The notes: a model not told the origin generated them from the sequence alone. A stretch of 45,629 nucleotides of DNA from JBGAWK01 sp044227665 (GCA_044227665.1 JBGAWK010000015.1:1-45629), one strand, 5' to 3'; numbered from the stretch's first letter, positions 17,565 through 27,630 are shown. A program made the numbers and translations.

Positions 17565-18494
17565 TTACACCGCCGCAATTTTTTGTAAGATAATCTTTGC
17601 CATCTTTTCTTTGCTTTCTATACTCCATCCGGCAATGTGGGGTGTGGCAACTACATTGGGCAGCGCAAATAACTTATTATATATGGGTTTCATCTTGCTA
17701 TCGGCAGAGGAAATTGGTTCATCCTCAAATACATCTATGCCCAGCCCTATAATCTGCTGCTGCATGAGTGCCTCCAACACCGCAGCCGTATCCACTACTG
17801 CACCTCTGGATGTATTAAGCAGGATAGGTCTTTTTTTACATGCGATTAGCCACTCCTTGTTTACTAGATGATGTGTGAGTGCGGTAAGTGGCAAGTGTAA
17901 ACTTATAATATCTGCTTCACTTTGTATATCTATCAATTCTACCTGTCTCATTTTATCGTATGGAGGAAATATTTTGAAAATATCCGCATATATGATTTCT
18001 ACCTCAAATCCTCGGAGTACTTTTGCAAAGGCCTTTCCTGTATTGCCCATACCTATTATGCCCACACGCTTTGTGCTGAGTTCTGTACCTCTATTAAGCT
18101 CTCTTTGCCACTGCCCTGCCTTTAGTTCTTCATGAGCATGAGAGATCTTATGTAATAGGGATAAAAGTAAGCCCAAGGTATGTTCTCCCACAGAAGGAGC
18201 AAGCCCTTCGGGAGAGCTTATTATTGTAATGTTGCGATTCCTACATTCTTCCACGTCCGTATTCTCCATGCCTGATCCTACTCTTGCCACAAATTTTAAT
18301 TCCGGTGCCTGATCCAAAAGAACGCTATCTATTTTAGTATAAGTGGTATAAATTATACCTACGGCATCTTTTAGCAACACATATAATTGTTCAGAATTTT
18401 TGTCAAAATAGGTTGTAGGGGTATAGCCCAAGTCTATAAGTCCTTGATATAGTATAGGATGCACCTCTGGTGCAGCAACAACAACCTTTTTCAT
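17565..18494 (-). CDS. D-2-hydroxyacid dehydrogenase, phosphoglycerate dehydrogenase-like
   Basis: An NAD-dependent dehydrogenase of 309 residues. The Rossmann motif GIIGMGNTGKAF sits near residue 145, the catalytic Arg in LLNTSRGAVVD, the Glu in DVFEDEP and the catalytic His in TPHIAGWS. There is no ACT or ASB regulatory domain, so it is a short SerA-type or general 2-ketoacid reductase. Serine biosynthesis is plausible but not shown. Its ATG overlaps the rsmA stop (ATGA), so it is coupled to rsmA. Confidence 0.9.
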   Translation of the reverse strand: MKKVVVAAPEVHPILYQGLIDLGYTPTTYFDKNSEQLYVLLKDAVGIIYTTYTKIDSVLLDQAPELKFVARVGSGMENTDVEECRNRNITIISSPEGLAPSVGEHTLGLLLSLLHKISHAHEELKAGQWQRELNRGTELSTKRVGIIGMGNTGKAFAKVLRGFEVEIIYADIFKIFPPYDKMRQVELIDIQSEADIISLHLPLTALTHHLVNKEWLIACKKRPILLNTSRGAVVDTAAVLEALMQQQIIGLGIDVFEDEPISSADSKMKPIYNKLFALPNVVATPHIAGWSIESKEKMAKIILQKIAAV

Positions 18495-19243
18495 CGCATC
18501 ATTTTAGTGATAGCGCAGTAATCCTCCAATGTAAGTTGCTCCGCACGCATGACACCATATTTCTCTATACATACATCAGGCAATTGCAATGATTTTAGGG
18601 CATTGCGCAACATCTTTCTTCTCTGATTGAAAGCAGTCTTTACGAGTAAAGAAAGTTTCCTGAAAGAAATATCTACGGCAATATCCTTCTTTCTGCGCAT
18701 GGTGATGACTGCGGACTCTACTTTTGGCGGAGGGGAAAATGCAGACGGCGGCAAGACCAGCTCTATTTTTATTTCATAAAAAAACTGAGTCAGCACACTA
18801 GTAATACCATATATTTTAGACCCAGAGGTTGCTGCCAGTCGCTGGGCTACTTCCTTCTGAAACATCCCTATGACTACAGGAACTTTTTCATGATATTTCA
18901 ATACCCTAAAGACTATCTCGGTAGAGATATTATAAGGAAAATTACCACAAACCAGCACTTCCTCTCCAAGAACTTCTAAATAATTGCTAGTTATAAAATC
19001 TTCATGCAAAATATTTAATGATGGGTGCATTGCTTGTAGATACTCTACACACCTTTTGTCCAGCTCGATGCAGGTCATTTTCTTCCCTACAGATGGGAAG
19101 ATAAGGGAAGAGATGGCACCCATGCCGGAGCCTATTTCCAATACATGTTTATCCGCAGCATTTGCCAAGATAAGCGATGCAATATGTTGTCGAGCCTCCT
19201 TGTCTGCAAGAAAATGCTGTCCCAGTTTTTTGTCTGCCTTCAA
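18491..19243 (-). CDS. rsmA: 16S rRNA (adenine1518-N6/adenine1519-N6) dimethyltransferase
   Basis: KsgA dimethylates two adjacent adenines in helix 45 of 16S rRNA late in small-subunit assembly. Visible motifs are KKLGQHFL at the N-terminus, SAM-binding LEIGSGMGAISS, CIELDKR, and the catalytic NFPYNIST. I chose the TTG at 19243 (250 aa): it gives the family-like start MKADKKLGQHFL and lies 20 nt after a perfect -7 box, whereas the longer TTG at 19267 would lie upstream of the transcription start. The stop overlaps the dehydrogenase ATG. It is divergent from pepA through a shared 39-bp promoter region. Confidence 0.93.
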   Translation of the reverse strand: MKADKKLGQHFLADKEARQHIASLILANAADKHVLEIGSGMGAISSLIFPSVGKKMTCIELDKRCVEYLQAMHPSLNILHEDFITSNYLEVLGEEVLVCGNFPYNISTEIVFRVLKYHEKVPVVIGMFQKEVAQRLAATSGSKIYGITSVLTQFFYEIKIELVLPPSAFSPPPKVESAVITMRRKKDIAVDISFRKLSLLVKTAFNQRRKMLRNALKSLQLPDVCIEKYGVMRAEQLTLEDYCAITKMMR

Positions 19244-19255
19244 GAAATTAGTTTG

Positions 19256-19263
19256 TATCTTTG
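19256..19263 (+). promoter_or_regulatory. -7 promoter box for pepA operon
   Basis: TATCTTTG matches TAnnTTTG exactly, ends 19 nt before the pepA ATG and directly abuts the oppositely oriented rsmA box. A TTTG 23 nt upstream (19229-19232) is a possible but widely spaced -33 element. Confidence 0.55.
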
Positions 19264-19271
19264 ACAAAATT
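19264..19271 (-). promoter_or_regulatory. -7 promoter box for rsmA
   Basis: Minus-strand TAATTTTG matches TAnnTTTG exactly and ends 20 nt before the chosen rsmA TTG start. It touches the pepA box with no base between them. Confidence 0.5.
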
Positions 19272-19282
19272 AAGGATTACTC

Positions 19283-20722
19283 ATGATACATCACGGAACG
19301 AATAAGAAATTAAGTACATTATTACTTTTGGATAAGGAAACTTATAAAGATTCCAAGTCCTTGAATTCTAGTGTTAAGGCTAAGATAGAGGCATTTGCAG
19401 AGAAGAATATTTATCAGATTCCGATATTAGATGAAACTTATAATTTCATTATAATAATTTCGTCAGAATCAGGGACAAAGAGTTTCGAGAAGTTGGAAAA
19501 AGCAAGATTGACGGGATACAAAGCCTTCCAAGCTTTAGCTACTTACAAGATAGCTGCTTTTAATATTCAAGGTATAGATGTGGAGGAAGACACCAAGAGT
19601 GCTTTTACGGAAGGTCTTTTGCTGTCCACCTATAGTTTTAAGAAATACAAGAAAGTAGATAATAACGATTATGTATGTGAGGCAATATATGTTGACACTA
19701 TAGATAATAAGGAACTGGAAGAGCTAAAGTCTATCATGGAGGGTAATTTTTGGGCAAGAACATTAGTAAATGAGCCTTTATCGTATCTCAATGCCTCCCA
19801 GTATAGTAAAGAAATAGTGGAGATAGCCAAGTTAGCAAAATTTGATGTTACCGTACTAGACCAAGGAAAAATAGAATCTTTGAAGATGGCAGGTGTACTT
19901 GCTGTAAATAAAGGAAGTAAGCAGTCGCCTACTTTCAATATCTTAGAGTGGAAGCCCAAGAATGCTGTCAACGATGCCCCTATAGTGCTTGTAGGAAAGG
20001 GTGTAGTATTTGACACTGGGGGAATATCCATAAAGCCATCGGCAGGTATGGAACACATGAAGTCCGACATGGCAGGATCTGCGGCAGTAGTAGGCACATT
20101 TTATGCTTTAGCAAAAAACAAACTTCCCATACATGTAGTAGGCCTGATTCCAGCAGTAGAAAACCACATAAGTGCAGAAGCTATCACTCCTGGCGATATC
20201 ATCACTTATAGTGACGGAACTACTGTTGAAGTTCAAAATACAGATGCCGAAGGTCGTCTGATACTTGCTGATGCCTTAATCTATGCTAAAAGATATAATC
20301 CCAAATTAGTCATAGACATAGCCACGCTTACAGGGTCTGCCATGAGAGCACTAGGCACACATGCCTCTGCGATGATGGGAACTGCCGATCACAAGACGAA
20401 AAAACGTTTGTCTAAAATTGGCTTGCGACTCTCAGAGCGCTTAGTAGAATTCCCACTTTGGTTTGAATATCAGGAAGATTTAAAATCCAATATTGCTGAC
20501 CTCAATAATTTGGGAGGGCCTTTAGCAGGGGCCATTATTGGAGGCATGTTCTTGAAGCACTTCACCTCTTACCCGTGGATACACCTAGATATTGCCGCAC
20601 CTGCATATAATGCTACTCCACTGAACTACAGAGGGGTAGGTGGCTCTGGCATTGGCGTAAGACTGCTATATAATTATTTAAAGAAAGAAGTAAGTAGATG
20701 TCAGAACGAGGAGAAAAAATAG
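19283..20722 (+). CDS. pepA: Leucyl aminopeptidase, M17 family
   Basis: Cytosolic two-metal aminopeptidase that removes N-terminal residues. The C-terminal catalytic domain carries the VGKGVVFDTGGISIKPS segment near residue 236, MKSDMAGSAAV with metal ligands, and the family signature NTDAEGRLILADAL near 319. The N-terminal domain (1-160) is divergent, as usual. At 479 residues it is full length. Its last 25 bp overlap the start of pdxA, and pdxA in turn overlaps the DUF445 gene, forming a three-gene operon. Confidence 0.96.
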   Translation: MIHHGTNKKLSTLLLLDKETYKDSKSLNSSVKAKIEAFAEKNIYQIPILDETYNFIIIISSESGTKSFEKLEKARLTGYKAFQALATYKIAAFNIQGIDVEEDTKSAFTEGLLLSTYSFKKYKKVDNNDYVCEAIYVDTIDNKELEELKSIMEGNFWARTLVNEPLSYLNASQYSKEIVEIAKLAKFDVTVLDQGKIESLKMAGVLAVNKGSKQSPTFNILEWKPKNAVNDAPIVLVGKGVVFDTGGISIKPSAGMEHMKSDMAGSAAVVGTFYALAKNKLPIHVVGLIPAVENHISAEAITPGDIITYSDGTTVEVQNTDAEGRLILADALIYAKRYNPKLVIDIATLTGSAMRALGTHASAMMGTADHKTKKRLSKIGLRLSERLVEFPLWFEYQEDLKSNIADLNNLGGPLAGAIIGGMFLKHFTSYPWIHLDIAAPAYNATPLNYRGVGGSGIGVRLLYNYLKKEVSRCQNEEKK

Positions 20723-21768
20723 TCGTAGGAATAAGTATAGGCGATGCCGCAGGCATAGGTCCTGAGATTATCATAAAAACATTTATGGACGACAGAATAT
20801 TCAAGCATATTACGCCAGTAGTGTTTACGAACCCTAGAGTATTGTCTTACTACAAAAAAACTATAGATGGCGCAGATAAATTCCAATATCAAACGATAAA
20901 AAATTTTAACGCGCTATCGCAAAATACACTAAATGTCTTTTCTCCCTGGGAAGAGGAATTCACTATACAACCTGGCACACCCGACACACATACCGGAAAA
21001 TTTGCTTACCTATCCCTGAAAGCCGCTAGTGAAGCCTTACAGCGCAATCAGATAGACGTACTCGTAACAGCACCTATCAATAAGGCGGCCATTCAGAGTG
21101 ATGATTTTGATTTTCATGGACATACAGAATATTTGGCTCATGCTTTTGAAGCAAAAAATCCGCTGATGTTTATGGTATCTGAAGAATTGCGACTAGGTCT
21201 CGCCACTAACCATCTTCCTGTACATGAAGTATCAAAACATATAACAAAAGAAGGTATAATAAAGAAATTACATACGATGCAAGTATCTTTAATAGAAGAT
21301 TTTGGCATAGACAAGCCCAAAATTGCGGTACTGGCACTTAATCCCCATGCCGGAGATAATGGATTGCTAGGTGATGAAGAGAAAAACATCATTCAGCCTG
21401 CTATAGAAGCTGCACAATTGGACGGCATCTTGGCTTATGGTTCCTATCCTGCTGATGCCTTCTTTCAGCAAGGTATGTATCACAGTTTTGATGCAGTATT
21501 GGCAATGTATCACGACCAAGGACTCATACCCTTCAAATATATAGCTAGAGATGGTGGCACCAATTATACCGCAGGGCTCAAATATATACGTACCTCCCCA
21601 GATCATGGTACCGCAGAAGATATTGCTGGAAAAGGTATCGCTGATGCTCTTCCCTTTATTAATGCTATCTATACGGCCAAAGATATTTATCAGAATAGAT
21701 TTAGTTATTTTGATAGAAACTCTAATCCCCTGAAGAAAATTGCAAACCTTAAATCCGAGAGACATTGA
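20698..21768 (+). CDS. pdxA: 4-hydroxythreonine-4-phosphate dehydrogenase
   Basis: Oxidises 4-phosphohydroxy-L-threonine in the DXP-dependent pyridoxal phosphate pathway. The N-terminus ISIGDAAGIGPEI, the metal-binding HGHTEYLAHAF, the AMYHDQGLIPFK segment and the C-terminal SPDHGTAEDIAGKG are all present. The length is 356 residues and the start an ATG inside the end of pepA. The stop overlaps the TTG start of the DUF445 gene. Confidence 0.97.
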   Translation: MSERGEKIVVGISIGDAAGIGPEIIIKTFMDDRIFKHITPVVFTNPRVLSYYKKTIDGADKFQYQTIKNFNALSQNTLNVFSPWEEEFTIQPGTPDTHTGKFAYLSLKAASEALQRNQIDVLVTAPINKAAIQSDDFDFHGHTEYLAHAFEAKNPLMFMVSEELRLGLATNHLPVHEVSKHITKEGIIKKLHTMQVSLIEDFGIDKPKIAVLALNPHAGDNGLLGDEEKNIIQPAIEAAQLDGILAYGSYPADAFFQQGMYHSFDAVLAMYHDQGLIPFKYIARDGGTNYTAGLKYIRTSPDHGTAEDIAGKGIADALPFINAIYTAKDIYQNRFSYFDRNSNPLKKIANLKSERH

Positions 21769-23015
21769 TAGACTTTGAATATATTGCAAAAGATATACAG
21801 GCTAACTTATGGGTATATCTATCTATGCCCTTCATAGCAGCCATTATTGGCTATGTTACGAAGATAGCAGCTATTAAGATGATGTTTTTGCCCCTGGAAT
21901 TCAAAGGCATAAAGCCATTTCTAGGATGGCAGGGCATTATCCCTAGAAAGGCAGCAATAATGTCTAGCATAGCATGTGACACGCTTACTGCCAGGCTTAT
22001 ACAGCCCAAAGAAATATTTAGCCGCTTAGACCCAGAACGCGTGGCTAAAGAATTAGAAAAGCCTATGCTGCCGATAGTAGAGCAAATCACTCATGATGTG
22101 ATGAGCCACTATCAGCCAGGACTCTGGGAGTCCATACCCGAACCTGTGAAGAAATTGCTCATCCAAAGGATACAGCACGACTCTCCAGCTATGGTAAAAG
22201 AACTCATGCAGCAAACCAAAGATAACTTGGATGAAGTTTTTGACCTCAAAGAAATGGTTATCACCAACCTCACCAAGGATAAGGCTTTATTAAACAAAAT
22301 ATTTTATGAATCTGGAGAAAAAGAATTCAAATTCATACAACATTCAGGCATATATTTCGGATTTCTGATAGGCTTAGTGCAGCTTATCACGTGGCTCTTG
22401 ACACACAATGTCATTATCATGCCGATATTTGGATTGTTTACGGGTTGGTTCACGGACTGGCTTGCCCTAAAGATGATTTTTATGCCACAAACACCGAAAG
22501 GCATAGGCCCTTTCAAATGGCAAGGCTTGTTTTTTAAACGACAAAAGGAAGTGTCTGCCGCCTATGGTGAACTCATAGCCAAAGAAGTTCTCACGCCCAG
22601 CAATATGATTGCAGCCATATTGCAAGGGAAGCTCTCAGACAATCTCTTTGCCATGATTCATCGCAACATTCAGAAAATGGTAGATGAACAAGCCGGTATG
22701 TTGAAGCCTGTGGTCGTTTTTGCCGTAGGCACCACCAAATACATAGAAATGAAGCGCATCATCACCGAAAAGATGGTACAGCAGCTCCCCACAGCACTCA
22801 AACACATAGAAAAATATGCCGAAGATGCTATGGATATCAAAAATACCTTGGTAACGAAAATGCAAGAGCTTACACCTGAGGAATTTGAAGGTGTACTTCG
22901 CCCAGCATTTAAGCAGGATGAATGGATTCTCATTACAGTAGGTGCCGTATTGGGATTTCTAGTAGGGGAATTACAGGTACTAATGATGGAGAATTTGGTA
23001 GTTCATATTAGGTAG
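21765..23015 (+). CDS. DUF445 family membrane protein
   Basis: A 416-residue inner-membrane protein of unknown function. A hydrophobic helix at about 18-35 leads into GYVTKIAAIKMMFLPLEF, and a second copy (TGWFTDWLALKMIFMPQTP) follows a pair of hydrophobic helices near residues 200-235; this duplicated motif defines DUF445. A final hydrophobic helix sits near the C-terminus. The start is the TTG at 21765 overlapping the pdxA stop (TTGA), because no ATG precedes the first membrane helix. It is the last gene of the pepA-pdxA operon. Confidence 0.9.
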   Translation: MIDFEYIAKDIQANLWVYLSMPFIAAIIGYVTKIAAIKMMFLPLEFKGIKPFLGWQGIIPRKAAIMSSIACDTLTARLIQPKEIFSRLDPERVAKELEKPMLPIVEQITHDVMSHYQPGLWESIPEPVKKLLIQRIQHDSPAMVKELMQQTKDNLDEVFDLKEMVITNLTKDKALLNKIFYESGEKEFKFIQHSGIYFGFLIGLVQLITWLLTHNVIIMPIFGLFTGWFTDWLALKMIFMPQTPKGIGPFKWQGLFFKRQKEVSAAYGELIAKEVLTPSNMIAAILQGKLSDNLFAMIHRNIQKMVDEQAGMLKPVVVFAVGTTKYIEMKRIITEKMVQQLPTALKHIEKYAEDAMDIKNTLVTKMQELTPEEFEGVLRPAFKQDEWILITVGAVLGFLVGELQVLMMENLVVHIR

Positions 23016-23134
23016 GATTTTCCTAGAGCAATTAAGCATCCCCCCTCTCTATCTGTATTATGTGGTGGTGGTCTCTGGGTGACACACCTAACTAATACAT
23101 GTATGGAGCGTTTTTACTACAACTCCGACTATCC

Positions 23135-26100
23135 CTACCTGCTTTTTTCTTCAAGTTCACGCATCAGATCTTCCAAAGACATTTCGTCAATGCCGACATC
23201 ACTGCTTGATGCTGCTATATCCCCAGTTTTTTCCTTTTTAGGCATATACTTTTCTTCTAAGCTTAACTGCTCTACTAAGAATTTTGTAAATTTCTCTACT
23301 GTAGGGTATGCCCATATATTCGCCACGGCTATAGTGGTCTTATAGCTGTCTTGAATCTTGTTTTTGAGTTGCACTGCCATCATGCTGTCTATACCTAAGG
23401 ATTTGAATGTTATATCTTCTTTCACTGCTGCCGGTGTAATCTTGGTAATGGACGAAATATGATCTTTTAGGGTCTTGCGGATTGCACGTTCCGCTGTAGC
23501 AAGATTTGCCATAGAGAAGATGTCTTCGCCCTTAGCTTGTTGTATTTGCTGTGGCACATATTCTTCGAAATATGCATTGTGAGACAGCGCAGGATAGGTG
23601 TTGCTCCACAGCCTAAAGTCTATATCTATAGCCAGTATCTGAGATCTCTGTATGCTCATGATTTGACCGAGTAACTGATGAAACTGAATTTTAGAAAAGG
23701 CATGGATGCCATTTTCAGCCAATTGTTTGCCGCGCCTTGTGTCAGCGGCAGCCAATCCTATTTCACCTATGTTGCCCCATGCTACTGCAATAGCAGTGAT
23801 ACCTTTATTGCGCAAATGAGCGGCATATTGATCCAAATAAAAATTGGCACCGGCATAGACACTTTGGGCTATAGTTCCCAATACTGAAGCTGCGGAGCTA
23901 AATAATACAACTTGACGTAGGGATGCCCCTACGGTATCTACCAACTGAGCAACTGCCAATTTGGGGGCTAAAACTTTATTTGTCGTCAATCTGTCTGTCG
24001 CTGTGAAAGGCATGTCTTCTAATATGCCTGCCGCATGTATCAATACTGTTACTTCCCCTAAATCTTGACGTATAGCATTCAGCAAAGTAGCTGTCGAATG
24101 TTTGTCGGCTATATCTGAGGCATATACTTTTACATTTATACCCTGCTGAAGAAGGACATCTACGACAGCGGAGGTCTCAGCTTTCTGTCCGTTTCTACTC
24201 ACTAAGGCAATCTTTTTTGCACCATTATTTCCCAGCCATACGGCAGTTTCCAGTCCTAGTCCACTTGTGCCTCCAGTTATCATTACTATATCGTCAGAAA
24301 AGGTGGGGCTGCCCGCTTTAGGGCTTATGGACTTGAGATACTGTCTGTAAGGACTGCCTTTCCTAACAATAATATCTTTATAGTTGTCTGTTACAGGGAT
24401 GTGCCATGTACTAAAATCATCTGTATCTATACGACAAAGATTGAGTTCGGGGTGTTCATGGGCAATACTTCGCGCTGCGCCAAAAAGTACTGATGAGGAG
24501 CTGCACTGCATATCTTTATCTCCATAGACAACAGCATTTTTAGTGATAAGGAGTGTCTTTTTAATATTTTTATTAGATAGAATATTTTTTAAGATGTTCT
24601 GAAAAGCCATGACTATGTCAGCAGCATCGCCGTCAAGATCTGCTACTATGGCAAGTGTATCTAGTGCCGTGGATTTTATATCTTCATGAGAAATAATGAT
24701 GAGTCCTTCTCGTATATCACCAAGTATTTGCCCCGAGAGTGTTACTATGCCTACGGAGTTATTTTCCTTATTTTCTTCAACTTCTTTATAATCAGTAGTA
24801 TAAAAATAGTGAGAAGAGGTATTGTCTAAATTAAATTTTGGCTTTGTATCAAACCAATATCTTTGTTTCTGCCAAGCATAGTTGGGCAGTTGTACGAAAT
24901 TATTTACTTCGGGATATATCTTTTTCCAATCTACATTATATCCACTATCGTGCAATTTAGCAAAATTTGTAAAAAAACTAATATGCTCATTTTTTTCTCG
25001 GAATAAGGATGGCAATGCTATAGCCTTATTTTCACTTTCGTGTATATTTTCTTGAATGGCATGTATAAGTGTAGGATGTGGACTCATCTCTATGAATACT
25101 GCTTCTCCTTGTTCTAAGATATTTTGTATCGTTGTGCCAAAGTGTACAGTGTTCCTCAGATTTTTTGTCCAATAATCAGCATCTAAGTCACCCTTGTGGT
25201 GTGGTATGGCTGTAGATAGGAAGGCTATATTTCCTTGCAGTGGTTTCAGCTCTGTCAATAAAGATTTTAATTGGGGTAGCAATGCTTCCATTTGTGGACT
25301 GTGAGAGGCTACATCTACTTTTATTTTTTTGGCAAATCTTCCTGATGTCTCTAGCTCTGTTGCTATTATTTGTATTACATCGGGATTGCCAGATATTACT
25401 GTAGAATTACGACTATTGACTACTGCTAATGATACTTCATGGGCATATCCTTGTATTCTTTCTTCTGCTTCCTTTACGGTAAGGTCGGTAGCCAGCATCT
25501 CTCCTTTTCCGGATAGTGTGTGCATGAGTCTGCTGCGATGACAGATGACGGTATAGGCATGGTCGAGGCTGATTTTTCCTGCAATATATGCTGCCGAAAT
25601 TTCACCCATACTGTGTCCTATCACGGCATCTGGCATTATACCATAATGCTGCCATAGCTTTGCTAAAGCTATCTGTACTGCCACCAATATGGGCTGTACG
25701 ATATCTATACGCTCTAACTCGCCTTCGCGGAGTTCTTTCCATAGATTCCAAGACACTATACCCTGAAGGGATGTGTCACTTTCGTCCAGAGATTGTTTGA
25801 ATATAGGTTCATCTTCTGCCAATTGTAAAGCCATACCTTTCCACTGTGTGCCTTGTCCCGGAAATACAAATACTGTTTTGATTTCGGCATTTTCTTCAAA
25901 TATTATTTCATTCTCCTCGTTCAAAACGGTGGATTCCATATTTTCTTTTAGTGAAGTAATATTTTTGGCTACAAAAGTGTTTCTATAGTTGAAAGGCGTG
26001 CGATGATATACGGCATTGGCACAAATTTCTTCGGGTAAATATTTTGTGTGATTAATATATTCTGCCATTGCTTTGACGTTCCCTTGTAATGCTCCTAAAC

Positions 26101-27553
26101 GCTTTGCATATACAGGCATTATCAATATGTCGTTTCTTAGCGATGCCATATTGCTGTCTGTGTCAACTATTGTAGGAGGCTCGGCAATTATAAGGTGAGC
26201 ATTAGTACCTGTTACGCCAAAGCCACTAACGCCGGCCGTCCTATTCTCTTTATCCCAAGAAAGAGTTTCTTGTACAACTTTTATAGGTGTATTAGCCCAG
26301 TCTATGAGGGAGTTGGGTTTGTCAAAGTGGAGGGTAGCTGGGAGGGCTTTTTTCTTGAAAGCTAATAAAACCTTTATGATTCCTGCTAGACCTGCTACGC
26401 TCTCGGTATGCCCAATATTGGATTTTACAGAGCCTATCCAAAGTGGGGATATAGCATCTTTCTCCTTTCCATATACATTGGCAATGGCTTCAAATTCTAT
26501 GGGGTCACCAATTTTGGTGCCTGTACCATGAGCTTCTATATAGTCTATATCTTTTGGGGTTATTCCTGCATCTTGTAGTGCATCACGCATTAATCGCGAC
26601 TGTGCTCCTACATCAGGGGCGGTGAAGCCATTGCTACGTCCGTCCTGATTGACTGCGCTGCCCTTTATTACGCCCAAGATATTTCTTTTTTGTGCTACGG
26701 CATCGCTCAACCGCTGTAGTACTATGATAGCGGCACCTTCTGATCGTACAAATCCATTGGCATTATCTGCAAATGGGCGACAGCGACCATCTTCGGAGAG
26801 ACCATTCAGGTGTGAAAAATACATGGTAAGCTCCGGCTCTAATATGAGGTTACAAGCCCCTACAATGGCGAGATTGCTTTCATTCCTTCGCAAAGATTGA
26901 ACAGCGAGATGTACGGCCACCAAGGATGAGGAGCAGGCAGTATCTATACTCAGCGAAGGTCCTTGCAAGCCCAAGAGATAGGACAGCCTTCCGGCATGAG
27001 CACATACAGCACTGCCTGTATAAGCATAGTGATTGATAAGTCCATAATCGCCGCTGCGGAAGTGTTTTTTCTGATAATCTACATTCGTAACGCCACAGAA
27101 TACCCCTGTTCTGGATTTTTCCAATAGCCGTACATTCATGCCGGCATTTTCTAAGGCTTCGTGCGTAAGCTCTAGGAGAAAACGCTGCTGGGGATCTACA
27201 TTCTCGAGTTCTACAGGTGTAATATCATAGAAATTGCCGTCAAACTTGTCTATATCATTGAGGAAGCCTCCTTGCTTTACCTTGATTTTGCCGGCTATGT
27301 CGGGATTACTATCATAATATTCGTTTACATCAAATCTTGAAGATGGGATGGCTGTAATGGCATCCTTATTTCCTGATAAAAGCTGCCAGTAACTCTCCTC
27401 ATCATTTGCATTGCCAGGGAGGCGCATAGACATACCTATTATGGCTATAGGTTCATGCTGTTTATATCTTTCTGTGGCTAAATCGGCTTTAAGTTTCTTT
27501 ATGGCTACAAGTGCATCCTTTAGCTGTTGTATTAATTTTTCTTGATCTGACAT
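23135..27553 (-). CDS. Type I polyketide synthase, single module KS-AT-KR-ACP
   Basis: A 1472-residue iterative or single-extension PKS. Residues 1-33 form a helical docking-type coil. KS is at about 33-455 with Cys207 (DTACSSS), His342 (EAHGTGT) and His382 (NIGHTES). AT is about 560-870, with FVFPGQGTQ, Ser648 in GHSMG, and VASH (748-751) at the extender-choice position, nearer the methylmalonyl YASH than the malonyl HAFH. After the PNYAWQKQRYW linker there is no DH or ER. KR is about 940-1320 with GGTSGLG, Ser1219/1220, Tyr1233 and Asn1237 intact, so it should reduce. ACP has Ser1390 in LGIDSMM. There is no thioesterase. The last residues (EDLMRELEE) look like an acidic docking tail. No other assembly-line gene lies nearby. 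Confidence 0.95.
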   Translation of the reverse strand: MSDQEKLIQQLKDALVAIKKLKADLATERYKQHEPIAIIGMSMRLPGNANDEESYWQLLSGNKDAITAIPSSRFDVNEYYDSNPDIAGKIKVKQGGFLNDIDKFDGNFYDITPVELENVDPQQRFLLELTHEALENAGMNVRLLEKSRTGVFCGVTNVDYQKKHFRSGDYGLINHYAYTGSAVCAHAGRLSYLLGLQGPSLSIDTACSSSLVAVHLAVQSLRRNESNLAIVGACNLILEPELTMYFSHLNGLSEDGRCRPFADNANGFVRSEGAAIIVLQRLSDAVAQKRNILGVIKGSAVNQDGRSNGFTAPDVGAQSRLMRDALQDAGITPKDIDYIEAHGTGTKIGDPIEFEAIANVYGKEKDAISPLWIGSVKSNIGHTESVAGLAGIIKVLLAFKKKALPATLHFDKPNSLIDWANTPIKVVQETLSWDKENRTAGVSGFGVTGTNAHLIIAEPPTIVDTDSNMASLRNDILIMPVYAKRLGALQGNVKAMAEYINHTKYLPEEICANAVYHRTPFNYRNTFVAKNITSLKENMESTVLNEENEIIFEENAEIKTVFVFPGQGTQWKGMALQLAEDEPIFKQSLDESDTSLQGIVSWNLWKELREGELERIDIVQPILVAVQIALAKLWQHYGIMPDAVIGHSMGEISAAYIAGKISLDHAYTVICHRSRLMHTLSGKGEMLATDLTVKEAEERIQGYAHEVSLAVVNSRNSTVISGNPDVIQIIATELETSGRFAKKIKVDVASHSPQMEALLPQLKSLLTELKPLQGNIAFLSTAIPHHKGDLDADYWTKNLRNTVHFGTTIQNILEQGEAVFIEMSPHPTLIHAIQENIHESENKAIALPSLFREKNEHISFFTNFAKLHDSGYNVDWKKIYPEVNNFVQLPNYAWQKQRYWFDTKPKFNLDNTSSHYFYTTDYKEVEENKENNSVGIVTLSGQILGDIREGLIIISHEDIKSTALDTLAIVADLDGDAADIVMAFQNILKNILSNKNIKKTLLITKNAVVYGDKDMQCSSSSVLFGAARSIAHEHPELNLCRIDTDDFSTWHIPVTDNYKDIIVRKGSPYRQYLKSISPKAGSPTFSDDIVMITGGTSGLGLETAVWLGNNGAKKIALVSRNGQKAETSAVVDVLLQQGINVKVYASDIADKHSTATLLNAIRQDLGEVTVLIHAAGILEDMPFTATDRLTTNKVLAPKLAVAQLVDTVGASLRQVVLFSSAASVLGTIAQSVYAGANFYLDQYAAHLRNKGITAIAVAWGNIGEIGLAAADTRRGKQLAENGIHAFSKIQFHQLLGQIMSIQRSQILAIDIDFRLWSNTYPALSHNAYFEEYVPQQIQQAKGEDIFSMANLATAERAIRKTLKDHISSITKITPAAVKEDITFKSLGIDSMMAVQLKNKIQDSYKTTIAVANIWAYPTVEKFTKFLVEQLSLEEKYMPKKEKTGDIAASSSDVGIDEMSLEDLMRELEEKSR

Positions 27554-27583
27554 AGTATTTTATATGGATGTATTTTTATAATA

Positions 27584-27591
27584 CAAAGTTA
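27584..27591 (-). promoter_or_regulatory. -7 promoter box for PKS gene
   Basis: Minus-strand TAACTTTG matches TAnnTTTG exactly and ends 30 nt before the PKS ATG. At the expected 19-nt spacing there is TTTT instead of TTTG. Confidence 0.55.
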
Positions 27592-27630
27592 CAACTATCC
27601 TATCTCTGCTAAAAATATTTTTAGAATCAT

